Shown here piece after piece: positions 33,822 through 45,430 of a DNA stretch of 64,000 bases. Within the stretch, counting starts at the first letter, position 1. Each line of letters begins with the position of its first letter. The position numbers were made by a program, and so were the translations under genes. Source of the stretch: Taenia hydatigena (Eukaryota; Platyhelminthes; Cestoda; Cyclophyllidea; Taeniidae); NCBI GenBank assembly GCA_036345935.2, contig JADWOT020000004.1, positions 376,102 through 440,101 on the forward strand. Direction: 5' to 3'. The notes under the pieces were generated by a model, which ran no database searches, had not been told where the DNA came from, and worked only from the letters and a program-made list of their open reading frames with translations.

Positions 33822-36800
33822 CCTTTTAATGCATTTTAGATGATTCTTCTTTGCCTTATCCTATCTGTTCCTACATACCTCGCATTCAGTTTTGCGAGTT
33901 GCAGACGAACTTGGAGAATCTCCATGCAGTTTCCTTACTTAACCCGAAAGCACGTTAATCTGCTTAAAAGCTCCAGGCTTTCTTTACCTGTTGTAACGAA
34001 ACCACGATTGCTTCGCCTTCTTCAAGGCCGCATTCAGCAGGAGGAGGAGCAATTTCAGTTGGCTTCCAGCGTCTGTCACATTCATGCATTCAGGCACAAC
34101 TGTCTACTTTGGGACCACATCAAACGTCTTCCGGTAACTAAACAGCAATTTTCATTTTGCTAAATATCCGTCAAAGATGATCTTACAAATCAACTTAGTA
34201 GGACTGATGAGCAGTGTCAAGCACTTTAATAGAGCTTTGTTCAATTGTTAGTTCAATGACTAAAGAACTATGCGACAAAATTGCATAAAGCTTACTTTCC
34301 ATTTTCAAAAGAATGGCATAATAGTGCCTTTTAAGAAATCATAATGCAGCATTTTGCCCAACGGAAGTCGTAAATACCTCAAACCTTGTACATGCTTGTC
34401 ATGACCATTACGATGTTCCTGTATTTGAAAATAAGTGTTAAGGTTAATGGCGCCTCGGTTACCTCCCTTTGGAGCATGGGTCCAACGGAGACGAATGAAG
34501 AATGCACAAATGTCTACTGACCTAGGGATCTTTTAGCATTGCCTATGGTGAAGCCAATGATGATAAAAAGCAATGCGATGCCTTCGGCAGTGCAAATACT
34601 TTGAGCGTCAGCTCATGAAGTCTTCATCTCCATCGGCTACACGAACCCACTTGCGACCCAGAGAATTAGCAAAGCGCTGCTATTTGTGGCTCGAAGTTAG
34701 GGAGGATAAGGTGGACATAATCATTCACGCTATCAAATTTGCTTTGCTGCTTATTGGATTTAACTGGCGAACATGATATCGCATGCTACCATCGTCACAT
34801 TCGCCTTGTTATTACTTTCACAAACGCCTGCACTCCGCATCGCACTTTTTCTCCGGCGGATTCGATTTAATCACATTTTGCAAGTCTTGTCATTACGTCC
34901 ACATGCAGTAAATCTCAACGCATGGGCGGGCTTAGGGTGCGTGACTGCGTGCCTCATGAAGAAACCTCCTTGGTTAAGCAAGCATCAAATGACTTGTGAA
35001 ATCCAGAAAGTCGTCGTGATGGCCTTGCAAAACGAAGTTCCGCTTTGGTGACCACAGCTATATGATTAATTAAGAAGTTCGGTGTTACACGTCTTCTAAG
35101 ACGACTATCGCATTAGCGCACTGCCAGCTTCATTCCATTGCTGTTTCAGAATGCACAGATTTCTTCATCCTTATAGCTCGTGTTACCACTTACTGCAGCG
35201 ACAAAGTAACAGGAAGTGGAGCGATGCAGACCGTCAACAGTAAGGCACTCGCATTTTTGAGCTCTTTCGAGCATATTGCACGGTGATTGTTTCACCACCT
35301 AATGCTTATAGAGGGATAACTGCTCTCAGTAATTTATTCCACTTAAGCAATCACCCATCATTTCTCCTTATTACAGCATTGGAGTATTTTATATTTTATA
35401 AAACGCTGTTAAGTCACAGAAAGCAAAATGCATATTGAGGATTGTACTTCCACCTTATTTGGCTCCCTGCTTGTGAGATACTTTATTTTTCTGCTTCAAC
35501 TGCCTCTTCACCGGCGTCGGTGTCACTGCTTAAGCAAAAGCAGCATCTTGATTCACCGGACTTAACAAACACTCAACAGCCACAGGAAAGCAAACGCATT
35601 GTCGATTCTTTGCTGTGAATGCGTGGTTTTCCGATCAGCTGACAATCCTACACTTGCAAGCCAAGAATAGAAAATCCACAACACGTACGTAATGAAACAG
35701 TAATGTTGACACTAATTGTCATTTCCAAAGTATGCCTGTAGTGTCTGTTCACGTGAAATTTTATTGTAATTTTGTCTACTTCGAGAGCCCACTTTTCGTG
35801 AAATGTGATCAAATTTGTTGCTAGTGTCTGCCGATGATCTCGAGATGGATGTGAAATAAATTTTCTTCAATCCCCTATAGAACATTAACCATTCGTAGTA
35901 GTAGTAGCAATGGTAGTAGTAGTAGTAGTAGTAGTCATACGTCAGTGCGATTCACAGTGCCTTTTACGCCTTATCCACTCTACTCCATTTAGCAGCCTAG
36001 GACCAAAGGCAGAGGAGGACAATAATGTGACGTTTTTATGACGTTTAGCAATTGGTCATTGGTTGAGAAGAAGGGAGTGTGCGCTGCCTAAAAGTCTCCT
36101 CGCAGTTCCTTCATGCGCCTGAAATAATATTCACTTCTACTTAGCTTTGATACGTGCCTATCACTCCATTGCTGTTAAGCATTACAGCGCTAGCTTTATC
36201 GAACCACTAGTGCCCCACGCCATGTCAACCATCTAAGGCTGACAACTGAGAGTTTGGAGCTTAAGCCAGCCATTCTGCACACAAGCGTTGGTGGATTGGA
36301 TCAGTGCTTGCCAATGACTCGCGCACTCCTAACATAAGGTCGTGATAGTGTCAATTAATGAAGGCTACTTTCCATAACAAAAATATGAACGTCTAAACGT
36401 AATTCGATATGGTAAAACAAGACCATTCAGCATTGAGATTTTAAGTGTTTTTTACTAAGCAACTGCAGGGTGTCCTTCATCTTTTCACCACTCCATGCTG
36501 GCGCATTCAAGGTGTTTCCTAGAGACACTAGGTGGCTATCCGTTCCGGCAATGACATTATTTATTCTCTGCCTTGGTATAACCACACGAACTGCATTATC
36601 GTACTGACAGTGCAAAATTTGGAGTTGAATATTTCACTGAGACTTGCGGGTGATGTGCTTTTCTCATCATGGTTGCACAGCTGCAAGCACATTTGATGGC
36701 TCCTCACTATTGCATAAGTATCGGTCTGAAGTCCTCGCAAAAATTCCATTCCTTACCAATTGTGAAGCAGTTGCTCCATTCGCACTTGCAGCACGCCAAG

Positions 36801-36950
36801 ACACTTTGCATCTCTCTAGAAATAGTAATCCTTTATTAACAACTCACAAAATAAATAAAATCCTTCTCACCTAAGTCCACTTCTATCGCAACAGCGTCAT
36901 TTAAAACTGATTCAAAGAGGGGTATACGCTTGTGACACAGCTCTAAATTG
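33822..36950. other. No supported gene
   Basis: Plus-strand ORFs at 33840-34163 (107 codons, hydrophobic start MILLCLILSVPTYLAFSFAS after a TTTTAG acceptor-like site) and 34573-35051 (two ORFs, including KRCYLWLEVREDKVDIIIHA) look partly protein-like. They lack matched splice sites or motifs. The stretch 35100-36400 is AT-rich and holds only a (GTA)n tract. Confidence 0.35.
35895..35935. repeat. (GTA)n microsatellite
   Basis: Twelve or so GTA units with one interruption (GCAATG). Confidence 0.95.
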
Positions 36951-36984
36951 CTGAATGCCACGATACGTCTAATGGGCAATTGAT

Positions 36985-37763
36985 TAGACCCGCGAATTCG
37001 CCTTACACGATGGCAAAGAACAGATGGTGCTTTCTATGCGTACCATGTGATGGCAAGCGTGGGTGACTGAAAGCCAACTCTTCAGCAACATCAATACGAT
37101 TGGTGTAAACTCTTTCAGCATTTCCACCGGTAGTAGGTGAGCAAACGATGTAGCTGTTTCAAGTGCAATTGAGTTTACTTTCCACCTTGCCGAACGCAAT
37201 GTCAAAACTGATGGAGCCATTGATCATCAATAGATATACAACCTTAGACTTGGTTTTCAAGCAGCATTGTTAAATACCATCGCGCTGGATGGTGTTTACC
37301 CATCCAAATCCAGGAACGTCCATTTCGTTGACTAGTACTGACAATGTGCACCTTAAAGCGCTGCATCAAACATGAATGCTGCGACAAAATCAATGCAGTC
37401 AATTCCCCTTGTCAAGCTGAGGTCATCAATGTAAAACGATGCCTCCATTGATTGTGCTGCTCCTGTTGACTTCAATGCCCCTCCTACTTCCCCATTTACA
37501 ATACATTGTATGAAATGGCACGCAAAATAGCTAATATATTACAGAGACCCAAAACCACAGAATTTTGCGCTCTAACCGCTGACGGCGTTGTCGTTGTTAT
37601 AAGATAATGACGCCCACCAAGCATCATTACTTCCATGGTTTCATACAACGTTAAAATGCACACGTTTGATGAATTTATAAACTCATAATGGACATTTTCC
37701 TGCACAAGCAATTCATTCAAAACTAATTTGGGACCATCGATATCATTTGTTTGAAGACACGAA
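36985..37763 (-). pseudogene. Decayed MAM-like extracellular domain gene
   Basis: Reading down the minus strand, protein-like blocks follow each other in shifting frames. 37763-37496 contains LVQENVHYEFINSSNVCILT and NSVVLGLCNILAILRA. 37530-37353 contains NGEVGGALKSTGAAQSM then ASFYIDDLSLTRGIDC. About 37362-37245 contains RFKVHIVSTSQRNGRSWIW and WYLTMLLENQV. About 37255-37170 contains YLLMINGSISFDIAFGKVES. A SFYIDDLSLTRG.DC block, and one with V..........W.W.G....W.. followed by FDIAFGKV....C, are the signatures near the end of a MAM domain (DIA.DDI....G.C). At least three frame changes and several stops make it a pseudogene. The MAM assignment is inference from spacing. Confidence 0.4.
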
Positions 37764-39753
37764 GCTTAAAATTAATGGTTTTGCACGATCAACTGATTAT
37801 CATAATTTTGCGTCCGCTTTCCATATTGCAATGTGCGACTTCAACTTGGATATTAAAGTTTTCTCTTCAACTCTCCACTTCGCTCTCATAGTCTACACTC
37901 CTATGCTCAAAGTTAAAGCTAATATTTCACAAAGCTATCATATGACATGTGACCCTTGTGCCAAACCTCTTCTGCACCACCAATCACTGGCGACTGTAGT
38001 TCAACCTACAAGATTGGCATCATACTAGTGAATGAAGGCACGATCTCATCTTGTAGATCCACTTCTTGTTGTGGGACCCCAAGAGCTATAGGGTGGAAAG
38101 AGAGAGTTGAGTAGGCAATAAGAGATACTTTGTGTACAACATCCATACACTGATGACGTTCCAGCTTGCATGTCCTCTCCTGTCCTCAGCACAATTGATT
38201 CTCGCATCACGATGACAAATTTGTGCAAAATGTCAGGTAAGTGATAGCAAATCCGTGCATTCGATGGCTATCACCAATGTGTGCCGTATTCGGGGTTAAA
38301 CTACTTCAGTGTGTTCCAGCTGACTACTTTTACAGTATTCTTCTGCTGAGGATATGGAAAATAAAATGAAATGATTTGGTGGTTTCTTGCTCGGAAGTTG
38401 ACTAATGAAAGGATATAAGGGCACCAAAGTTATCAGTGGGAAACGAAGAAATAGCTTTCTGCAGCGACATCAACTACGTCAGCTAAATTATAGCAGTAAT
38501 ATGTTATTTAAAGGGAAATATAGAATAAGAAACTAAAAGACTACAGGCCCTTTATCTTGCAAACAAATAACTGCAATGGCAGTCCATTCTATGGTGACAC
38601 ATGCTCATGGCACATTATATAACAATAGCGTCAAGACGCATTGGCAGAACTTAAGCATTCGGGAAACAAACGGGAAATAAGGTTTACTAGAACTACTTTC
38701 GAGCTTGGGAAGGCAAAGCTGTTTTAGTTTAGTTGGAGATCATCATCGCTGTGACTGACTCCTTGCATATTCCAAAGAACATGCCTATCCATTGTTCAGT
38801 TTTTGCTTGTGGAGATCCACAATAACTGCAATAGGTAGATAGCGAACCGACTATTGCAGCTATGGGTGACCGATCTTGTCCACAGCTTAGGCATCAGGCT
38901 TGTGTTCACACACCTTAGCTCCCACTTCAGCCTCGTGATGAAGGGCGTCTTGCTGAAGTCATTGTCAGCTGCACAACGTCCCTCCATTGCTCACAATGTA
39001 ATCCTACACTGAACCGGTTTGCACACATCTGAGCCAAAAAAGAAATGGTTGGCGTTGCGTCCTGACCATTGAGAGGCAATTGGGAATGCTGTCACTATTG
39101 TGAAGAATCCTACCACAAAAGGGTCCGCCCATCTGAACATGTGCTAAGACAACCGTTGGAACAACCGTAAGTTGCTGGCAAAAGTTTATAGGGTGTGGCC
39201 ACCTTCTCTTCAAACATACAACGGGCATGCACAGGATGTAAGCATGTGTGTTAGTTGCTGAATGGATGCTCAATAACCAATTCTATTCGACGTTTTGCAT
39301 AACACTGCGAAAACATGTGACATTGCGAATTGAATGAATGAGATGGGTGATGCGCCCTTGGCTCCATCCATTTGGGTCACACCTACTTTAAATGGCAATT
39401 ACTTGGACGCGATCCACCGTGGTATGGCTGAACCGATAATAGTGAGGAATCCTAAGACTCGGTTATATGCTACCCGTTCCCTTCTGACGCGTCAAAGAGG
39501 CCATTCCGCATAGTAGTTAAGAAACGTGCGCAGACTGCAAGGACCAGTGCATTTTGGAACACATATAAGCAAAGTACCGAATCATGCAAAGATAGTACAT
39601 ACAATCTACGACCATCTTTTGCGCCTTGGTGAACACCATCTTTCCATAAATTGCGTTTCCCTTTCGCAAATCATAGGTGCGGCTGATTGTGTCCGACTCG
39701 CGTATCCCGCGGTTTTTTAGTTGTTAGGTGTGCAGTTCACCCTACAACGATCC

Positions 39754-39754
<1 letters not shown>
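37764..39754. other. No supported gene
   Basis: A plus-strand ORF at 37747-38028 (93 codons from a non-ATG start) contains HIAMCDFNLDIKVFSSTLHF and overlaps the end of the decayed minus-strand gene. A minus-strand ORF at 39004-39273 contains QMGGPFCGRILHNSDSIPN. Two short stretches near 39090 and 39450 share GTGAAGAATCCTA-like sequence. None of these can be tied to a gene. Confidence 0.3.

Positions 39755-39792
<38 letters not shown>
39755..39792. repeat. (AC)n microsatellite
   Basis: About 19 AC units about 600 bases upstream of the VAL gene. Confidence 0.95.
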
Positions 39793-39795
<3 letters not shown>

Positions 39796-39809
39796 AAACT
39801 AGGTGTTTG

Positions 39810-40133
39810 TCAATTCAGTGGCACCAACTGAGCAAGTAAATTGCTATCGTTCGCTCCCACTGTCAGAGTATTGCGGCTGAAAGACTGGGTGGAAGAGACC
39901 ATTGTACATTTTGTGGCATGGAAGCACAGAGCAGTGGTCATTGAAAGTGAGGTGTCGACAAATCGTAAAACTTGAATGAGTGAGGTGGGGTACCACCCAT
40001 CGTAATCATCTTTGCATGATGGCGGTAGCACTCGCGCAACCTCAAATTTGCTGCAATCGCATCGCCTGTCACTGATTTGGTCTGCTGGAATAAGAACTGC
40101 CAGAAAGTAGCTAAACGTGACTGCAGTGCCCAT
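39810..40133 (-). CDS. Unrecognised ORF, possible exon
   Basis: 107 open codons on the minus strand ending in TGA. Content is protein-like: ISDRRCDCSKFEVARVLPPS, CKDDYDGWYPTSLIQVLRF and STQSFSRNTLTVGANDSNLL. An acceptor-like TTATTCCAG lies at about 40085, so the likely coding part is the last 90 or so residues. It runs divergently from the VAL gene about 260 bases away. No family is recognised; chance ORF is possible. Confidence 0.3.
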   Translation of the reverse strand: MGTAVTFSYFLAVLIPADQISDRRCDCSKFEVARVLPPSCKDDYDGWYPTSLIQVLRFVDTSLSMTTALCFHATKCTMVSSTQSFSRNTLTVGANDSNLLAQLVPLN

Positions 40134-40393
40134 GGATCACATGGTCCTTTCAAGTCCTTTCAAATCTGCCCACTCTGATAACTGTGTCGACACGAAGTCT
40201 GCTATTGCATTGGTACTGTGCAATGAGGGCAAGTCCAGTCAGCAGATCTGCAATTCCAAGTCTGCTTGACCTGGACCATGAGTGACGGGATTATCTTAAC
40301 CAATGTGATACCACAGTCCAACCATGTCACACCACGCCATGTTTCACGAATAAATAGGTGGGATTGTCTCACTCTCCTAGTCTCTCCGCCACG

Positions 40394-41617
40394 ATGATAT
40401 GCGCACGGAATGGTGAGTTGTTAATCACTTAGCATTTCTCACCACCATGCTCAACTGTCGCTCTGAACGGGCAAATTCACTTATTCTGCACACTTTTCGC
40501 ATTGTCAGATCTCTTTGTGAAAGTGGTCCTCAGCCTGATCACTGCCATCGCCATGGTGGCATGTGAGCTACCCACACCGGTTGAACAAGCACAACTTCTT
40601 GAGGCTCATTTGGAAGTTCGCGAAAATGTGTACCCTCCTGCCAGCAATATGCAACTAATGGTACGTCCGTTACCAACGCTTTCGTAATTTGACTAGACAT
40701 GTGCTGACACTATAAGCTGTTTCTCGTGAAACTGTTCTTTGCAACGACCCATAGTGCCTGTTTTCATTTGTCTAGAGGTACTCTAAGGAATTGGAGACTC
40801 TGGCAGATTCATGGGCCAAGTTATGCAACTTTGGTCTTCCCGATTTGTCAGCATACCCACAGTACCGTGACATTATACAGAATACCGTCGTTATCAGTGG
40901 CTCAAAGCCACCTATTACTGAGGGCGTGTGTGCTTGGAAGAAAGAAGCGGAACACTACATTTATTATAACAATTCTTGTACAGGGGTTTGTGGTCACTAC
41001 ACACAGGTGAGAGAATTGTGCGTGTGTGTGTGTGTGTGTGTCTGCGTGTGTCATTCATGGTGCGCAGAGTGTGGATGCAATCCAATTCACATAGCCAAAC
41101 CAATCACTCCTTAGTGCTGAGTGCCTATCTGAAAGGCTGTGTGGATAGAAGAGGTGTAAACGAGTGGAGTCATGTGCATGATGGCGTGGGATTGAATGGT
41201 TTGGTGCGAGATGGTGCGTCTTGTCATGCCTTTCTCTCTGCATGGACAGCTGGTTTGGGCAACCACAAATAAGGTGGGCTGTGCAATGCGGCAATGTGAT
41301 GGCCTTGTACCCGATTTGGCGAACCCACAATACTTGATTGTGTGTGATTACAAGCCTGGGTAAGTTGGGTTTCTTCTGGTCGTTTGACTAATGGGAAGCC
41401 TATCGATACATTGCTATGTGAGCGTTCCTTTAGAGGGAACTACCGGGGAGAGTGGCCGTATGAGCAAGGACCCAGCTGCAGCAAATGCCCTGAAGGACAG
41501 GTGTGTTTCCGCAACCAATGCGTCAAAGACCCAAAATGCCATCATGTGTACCCGACACTGAAGTTGAAGAAGCCCAAGGACAGAACTGTGCCAGCCTGTG
41601 TGGTTTTTAAGGACTAA
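40394..41617 (+). CDS. Secreted SCP/TAPS (venom allergen-like) protein
   Basis: Five exons: 40394-40412, 40509-40660, 40776-41006, 41250-41359 and 41434-41617. All introns are GT-AG and all phases agree; the product is 231 aa. It begins MICARND followed by a hydrophobic core ([18 protein letters not shown]), a signal peptide. The CAP domain shows [20 protein letters not shown] (helix 1), [37 protein letters not shown] across the exon 3-4 junction (first CAP signature) and [15 protein letters not shown] (second signature). The His, Glu and Tyr of the usual cavity are present. A Cys-rich tail ([15 protein letters not shown]) and a basic KLKKPKDR end follow. Size and layout fit flatworm group 1 VAL proteins, abundant secreted products whose biochemical role is unsettled. 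Intron 3 holds a GT microsatellite. The first exon codes only six residues plus one base. Confidence 0.93.
41019..41052. repeat. (GT)n microsatellite in VAL intron 3
   Basis: About 15 GT units starting 13 bases inside the intron, close to the gtgaga donor. Confidence 0.95.
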
Positions 41618-41775
41618 TCTTCCACCATCTCTGCTGGTTTTGGCTAGAAGTATGAACTAAAAAACAATCGCCGCCTCTCCAAACACCCATACCACACTCC
41701 TCCACATTTCCACCTTTCAAGCTCTGTCACCTTTCAAGTATGGTTCCCTTACTTCCTGACCCTTCTTTTCGGCAG

Positions 41776-41781
41776 AATAAA
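41776..41781 (+). promoter_or_regulatory. Polyadenylation signal of the VAL gene
   Basis: AATAAA 158 bases past the VAL stop codon at 41615-41617. It is the first canonical hexamer downstream. Confidence 0.55.
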
Positions 41782-43330
41782 TATGCACGAAGACACATGT
41801 GTTAGTGAATGTTGCAATGGGGAGATGATGTGCGCGGCGTGTAGTGGGGAGGGCACCTTGTAGCGCGTGGCGTTGGAAGTAGGGAGAAGGTGATGAGAAG
41901 GCGAGGGTCTTGGAGATAGTGATGTGCGTTGTGAATGAGAAGAAGGAAATCCGTTCGCCTCGAGAATAGAAGTGCACGAGCTGAAGGGACGGTGTCAATG
42001 TTGAGAGTTCGTCTACATAATGTAGCATAAAGTGGGAGCACATTGCAAACAGGTTCGTTAAATCCCTTGTGCAGCAATGAGTAACGCCACAAAGGCTTTC
42101 GTGATAGACAAATGATTTCCCACGAATTGCTTGCATTTGAGGGCAGCAACTGGCTCAACTAATGAGTTGGCAGAGTGCATTTGGTGAAAGTTGGCTGCTT
42201 TCGCATTCGCTGATGAAATACATCCCATTCACTGGCGCATTCAGGATGCCGATAAGGAGCAAAGTGAATCGCATTTGGAAGGGCCTAAGTAGCAGCTATT
42301 CAGAACTGTTGTTGGGCCCAAACGACTGTATAAGCTAGATTGTTTTCAGTTGGTTTGCGCCTTACCTGCCTTCATATCAAATGGGTTGTCAAGACTCATA
42401 TGAGCATTTGTTGCCGAGAAACAATACGTGAAGGGATGTGACATGTCTGCATGACACAATGACGACAGGACAGATTTAGCAATGTGGCCGTGTCTGCAAT
42501 ACTAAATTCTTAGTTTTATCAAATCTCGTGTAACGAATATTGGACCCCAGCTTTAGCATGTACATTTAGCCTAATGTGTTGATGTAGTGCAGGATGAGTG
42601 GATGGATGGTTAAATGGCTGACCAGTTGCAATACGCATGCAGGAATACGCGGATGTCTAAACTTGGAAACATTCTCAAAGTGTCAAGTCAATGTACACGG
42701 TTTCAAGCAGTTTCAAAATCGGCGATGCTTAGGTGCTTCAGAACCCGTAAGATGTAGGCTATAAGATGGCACTTATGTTCAATAGACAAGTGGTGATCTT
42801 TGCATTCTTCTAAGGGTAAATGCAATTGTCTGCATATGTTGCAACAGGAAGTCGGGACAACTTAATGCCGTTTGTTGAATTGACCTTGAATGGTTGGGTG
42901 AGGAGATTCTTTCACATAGGGCCAGGAAAGATGCCCCAACTTTGTGGCATGGATGGCGTAAACATCTGTGGATATGAGCCAGTAGTTTGATGCTCATTAT
43001 AAAGGCACTGCTTTGCATCCAAACGCCGACAAAGTGGGAACCAAATTTGAGTTACGCTGAACAATATTCCCATGTACTAAATGTCGCAAGCTTTGTAGTG
43101 TTGCCACGTTAGTAGCATTTTCCACCTCTTTTAGCTCCAGAAATGTTCCGGTTGAAGTGGATCGAAATGGGTTGAATCTAGGTGAATTCAACTTAACTAT
43201 GTCTTTCGATCACACGTTTTTGGAGTTGAACAAAGAGGCAACTTCTCTATTCTTCAGAACTCCTTGAAAGTTTATTTGACTTACAACTCTGCCTCGCAAG
43301 TCTCTCTTTCTGACATTCTACAAGAAAAGC
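41782..43330. other. No recognisable gene
   Basis: Overlapping minus-strand ORFs of 139 and 118 codons (41717-42158) are open in two frames at once over pyrimidine-rich sequence. They show no motif and look like composition artefacts. The rest is spacer. Confidence 0.4.
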
Positions 43331-43338
43331 TATAAAAG
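43331..43338 (+). promoter_or_regulatory. TATA-box-like element
   Basis: TATAAAAG sits 129 bases before the ATG of a short ORF with a signal-peptide-like start. If used, transcription would begin near 43360. Between them a possible short leader exon ends GTTGTGG with donor gtgagg at about 43410. Confidence 0.35.
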
Positions 43339-43459
43339 CTACCACTATTCCATGCCATGAGTCACTTCTACAACAAACCACTATGCGGTCCAGTGCTTTG
43401 TCTCGTTGTGGGTGAGGCACTCATGCGCTGAACCTACAAAGTTTTCTCCTCACTCAAAT

Positions 43460-43654
43460 ATGCTGAAGCGCCGTGGCATTGCACATGTCTTCTCGCTCTC
43501 CATCATTGGTACATCCTTGTTCGCTTTAATGCCATTAGACGCTCAACAAGACGGTAATCAGACATCGCCTTCTGCTTGTATTAATGAATGTACTAAACTC
43601 AGGCAAAAGTTCAAAAGCACGTATGTTCAAGACGAGGATTTACTAAAAGGTTAA
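43460..43654 (+). CDS. Possible small secreted peptide
   Basis: ATG at 43460 opens 64 codons beginning MLKRRGIAHVFSLSIIGTSL then FALMPLDAQQDGN: a basic start, a hydrophobic run and an Ala-Gln cleavage-like site, as in a signal peptide. The mature part holds CINECTKLRQKFKS and ends DEDLLKG before TAA. A TATA-like element lies at 43331. The ORF is short and unrecognised. It sits between the VAL gene and a truncated SCP-like exon, so it could belong to a decayed VAL neighbour, but its sequence does not resemble a CAP domain. Confidence 0.35.
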   Translation: MLKRRGIAHVFSLSIIGTSLFALMPLDAQQDGNQTSPSACINECTKLRQKFKSTYVQDEDLLKG

Positions 43655-43836
43655 TTTGTCCCTTCGATTTCTACTGCCACATCAGGCAGTTCCGGCGGAT
43701 AATGTATTACATTTTGTCCCACACGGAAACATTTACGGCCTCCTCAAACGCTCTTCTAAACAGAGCACAATTCTGCCAACAGACACAATCAAATTTGGGG
43801 TTCTCATTCAAAATGAGTGAATGTCAAGATAACAAA

Positions 43837-44239
43837 TGAAACCCAGTGCTCGACCTACAACGCCAAATACCATGCAACGTTTCGCCAAGCAATGGATGCA
43901 CTACGTGCTCATTATGTTCACGTATTCAATCCTTTTCTTAGGTACTTCACTCGTTTCCATGACTCACTACACCTCAAATATAGGTAGCCCAGTTCACGGT
44001 GGAACCGAAACATTCTTGACATTTGCTCGCTTCACTTGACTTCATGTCCGGATTCACCACACCTTTTTCAGGCACTTCGAAACCCGCGCTTTACTTCTTT
44101 AGCCGAACTGGTGGCAGCTTGGTACGTCGAAGTTGGAGCAGGCACCAGATTTCGGTGCAATAATGTAGGTCGCTGCTCAAGTCATTTTGCTAAGTTTATT
44201 CCGAGGACCAAACTGAACGAGTTGACCTTCGGTTGCTAG
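43837..44239 (+). pseudogene. Truncated SCP/TAPS-like fragment
   Basis: After the acceptor CACCTTTTTCAG at 44071, an open block to a TAG at 44239 reads LAELVAAWYVEVGAGTRFRC, then SSHFAKFIPRTKLNELTFGC. The spacing WY.E.......C.......HF....P.T....FGC matches the W-E..HFTQ-W-T-GC core of CAP domains. Upstream, MDALRAHYVHVFNPF at about 43890 resembles helix 1 (..LRAHN..R). The second CAP signature and Cys-rich tail are missing because a stop follows FGC directly, so this is probably a broken paralogue of the VAL gene 2.5 kb away. It could instead be chance similarity; a profile search would settle it. Confidence 0.4.
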
Positions 44240-44670
44240 CAAACTGACTAAGGTTGTAAAGGAATTAAGTGTTTAGAGGGTGTGACCTCCCAACTCCGCT
44301 GACACAATAAGCGGCAATGGATGCAGGTACTGATCCCATTTACCCTGTAGCATACTACAACTGGTCTCTTGCATGGCTTTTTAAAGACTAGTCTTTATAA
44401 GAAGACAAAGTTTCAGTGATTACAATGTGTTGAATGCGACAGTAAGAACCAGCGTGCTCTTTGGCCATCATTGAAGTTATGCCATAAACCTTGGCGTCAG
44501 CGTTGTGTTTTAGACAGTTGAGCATATGAATTAGTAGTGGTCATCTTCCACAGCAGTCCAATGTTAATTGGCAACGAATGCAGCTGATTGCATCTATTTA
44601 TTTTAATGTAAGCAGGCATTGGGAGCACCTCTGCTAGCATGAGCTTGATTTGAGCCACTTGCGAGCTCAC

Positions 44671-44760
44671 CTGAAGGCTGTCACACCTCTGCAAATAACT
44701 GATATTCCAGAGACATGCACTAGGACTGGCGAATATTGCTCTGCCTTTCTACGCGACATG
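44671..44760 (-). CDS. Candidate Ig-like exon
   Basis: A minus-strand block ends TTCAG with the donor gtgagc at 44670. It reads MSRRKAEQYSPVLVHVSG, then ISVICRGVTAF. The V.V.VS....V.C pattern resembles the B-C region of an immunoglobulin domain. The 65-codon ORF at 44497-44694 reads on past the donor (RCDSLQVSSQVAQIKLMLAE). The exon start is uncertain (acceptor-like CGCTTCAG near 44765). Weak evidence; a relic or internal exon of a multi-domain gene. Confidence 0.25.
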
Positions 44761-45135
44761 GCTGAAGCGCTTAATGAGTCAATTCACAATTTCAGACTTT
44801 AAGCTTTACATCACATTCCAGCCTCGACTCTCCTTAAAGTCGTCACAGATCAAAGCAGCATAAAAGATCGAGTCCTACTGAGGAAGGAATGAGCTGACCT
44901 AGAGGGCTATTCGTATGATCGGAAGACCATTGCCAAGAGTTGAGGCAAAACCTGCAGCGGCTAAAGTGTTGCATCATCGCATCATGGACTTGTTTTCTCG
45001 GGCTACAGTTGATCACGCTTAGCTGCCGTCACCTCTCTAAATAGACACTGCATTTGCACCTGCCTCGCTCCTTCATTTTATGAAACACTGCGGCATTCGC
45101 CTGTTGAAGGAAAGCAAGAACGAAACATTGAGTAT

Positions 45136-45430
45136 CTAACTCATTGTTAAGAGGTATGCATAGGTTAAGGTCGCTATTGAAGCAATCACATCACCTTCAT
45201 ACACTTCTATTTTACCTGGGCTAAACTGAAAGTAGATAGGCTTTCTCCTGTGAGGGCTTCCAATGGAATTATAAGCGCACAATACGTGTGCCTCTGCTTC
45301 TAATGGATTTCGGTTAATAATCAGCCTAACTGCCTGGCAGTAGCCAACTTGCACTACTTCGAGTTTTTCATTAAATGCTGTATCACGAAAAGGAGTGAGT
45401 GCTCATTGTGCCACGAGCACTGGCACGGTG
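45136..45430 (-). CDS. Candidate Ig-like exon or relic
   Basis: Some 95 open minus-strand codons contain AFNEKLEVVQVGYCQAVRLI, then AEAHVLCAYNSIGSPHRRK and PGKIEVYEGDVIASIATLTY. The pattern A.V.C.A.NS.G.P......P..I.V.EGD is typical of the end of one Ig domain running into the next in adhesion proteins. A donor-like gtaaaa falls inside at FQFSPG, and a very good acceptor (CTTTCCTTCAACAG) lies just downstream at about 45110, so a splice here is possible. Family assignment is inference. Confidence 0.35.

Noticed and set aside
39004..39273. CUB-domain-like string around GPFCGRILHNSDSIPN
   Set aside because: Only one Cys-Gly pair and loose spacing match; no companion Cys or splice sites, so too weak to call.
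41717..42158. Overlapping minus-strand ORFs of 139 and 118 codons
   Set aside because: They are open in two frames over the same pyrimidine-rich DNA, have no motif or splice sites, and follow the VAL 3' end; likely composition artefacts.
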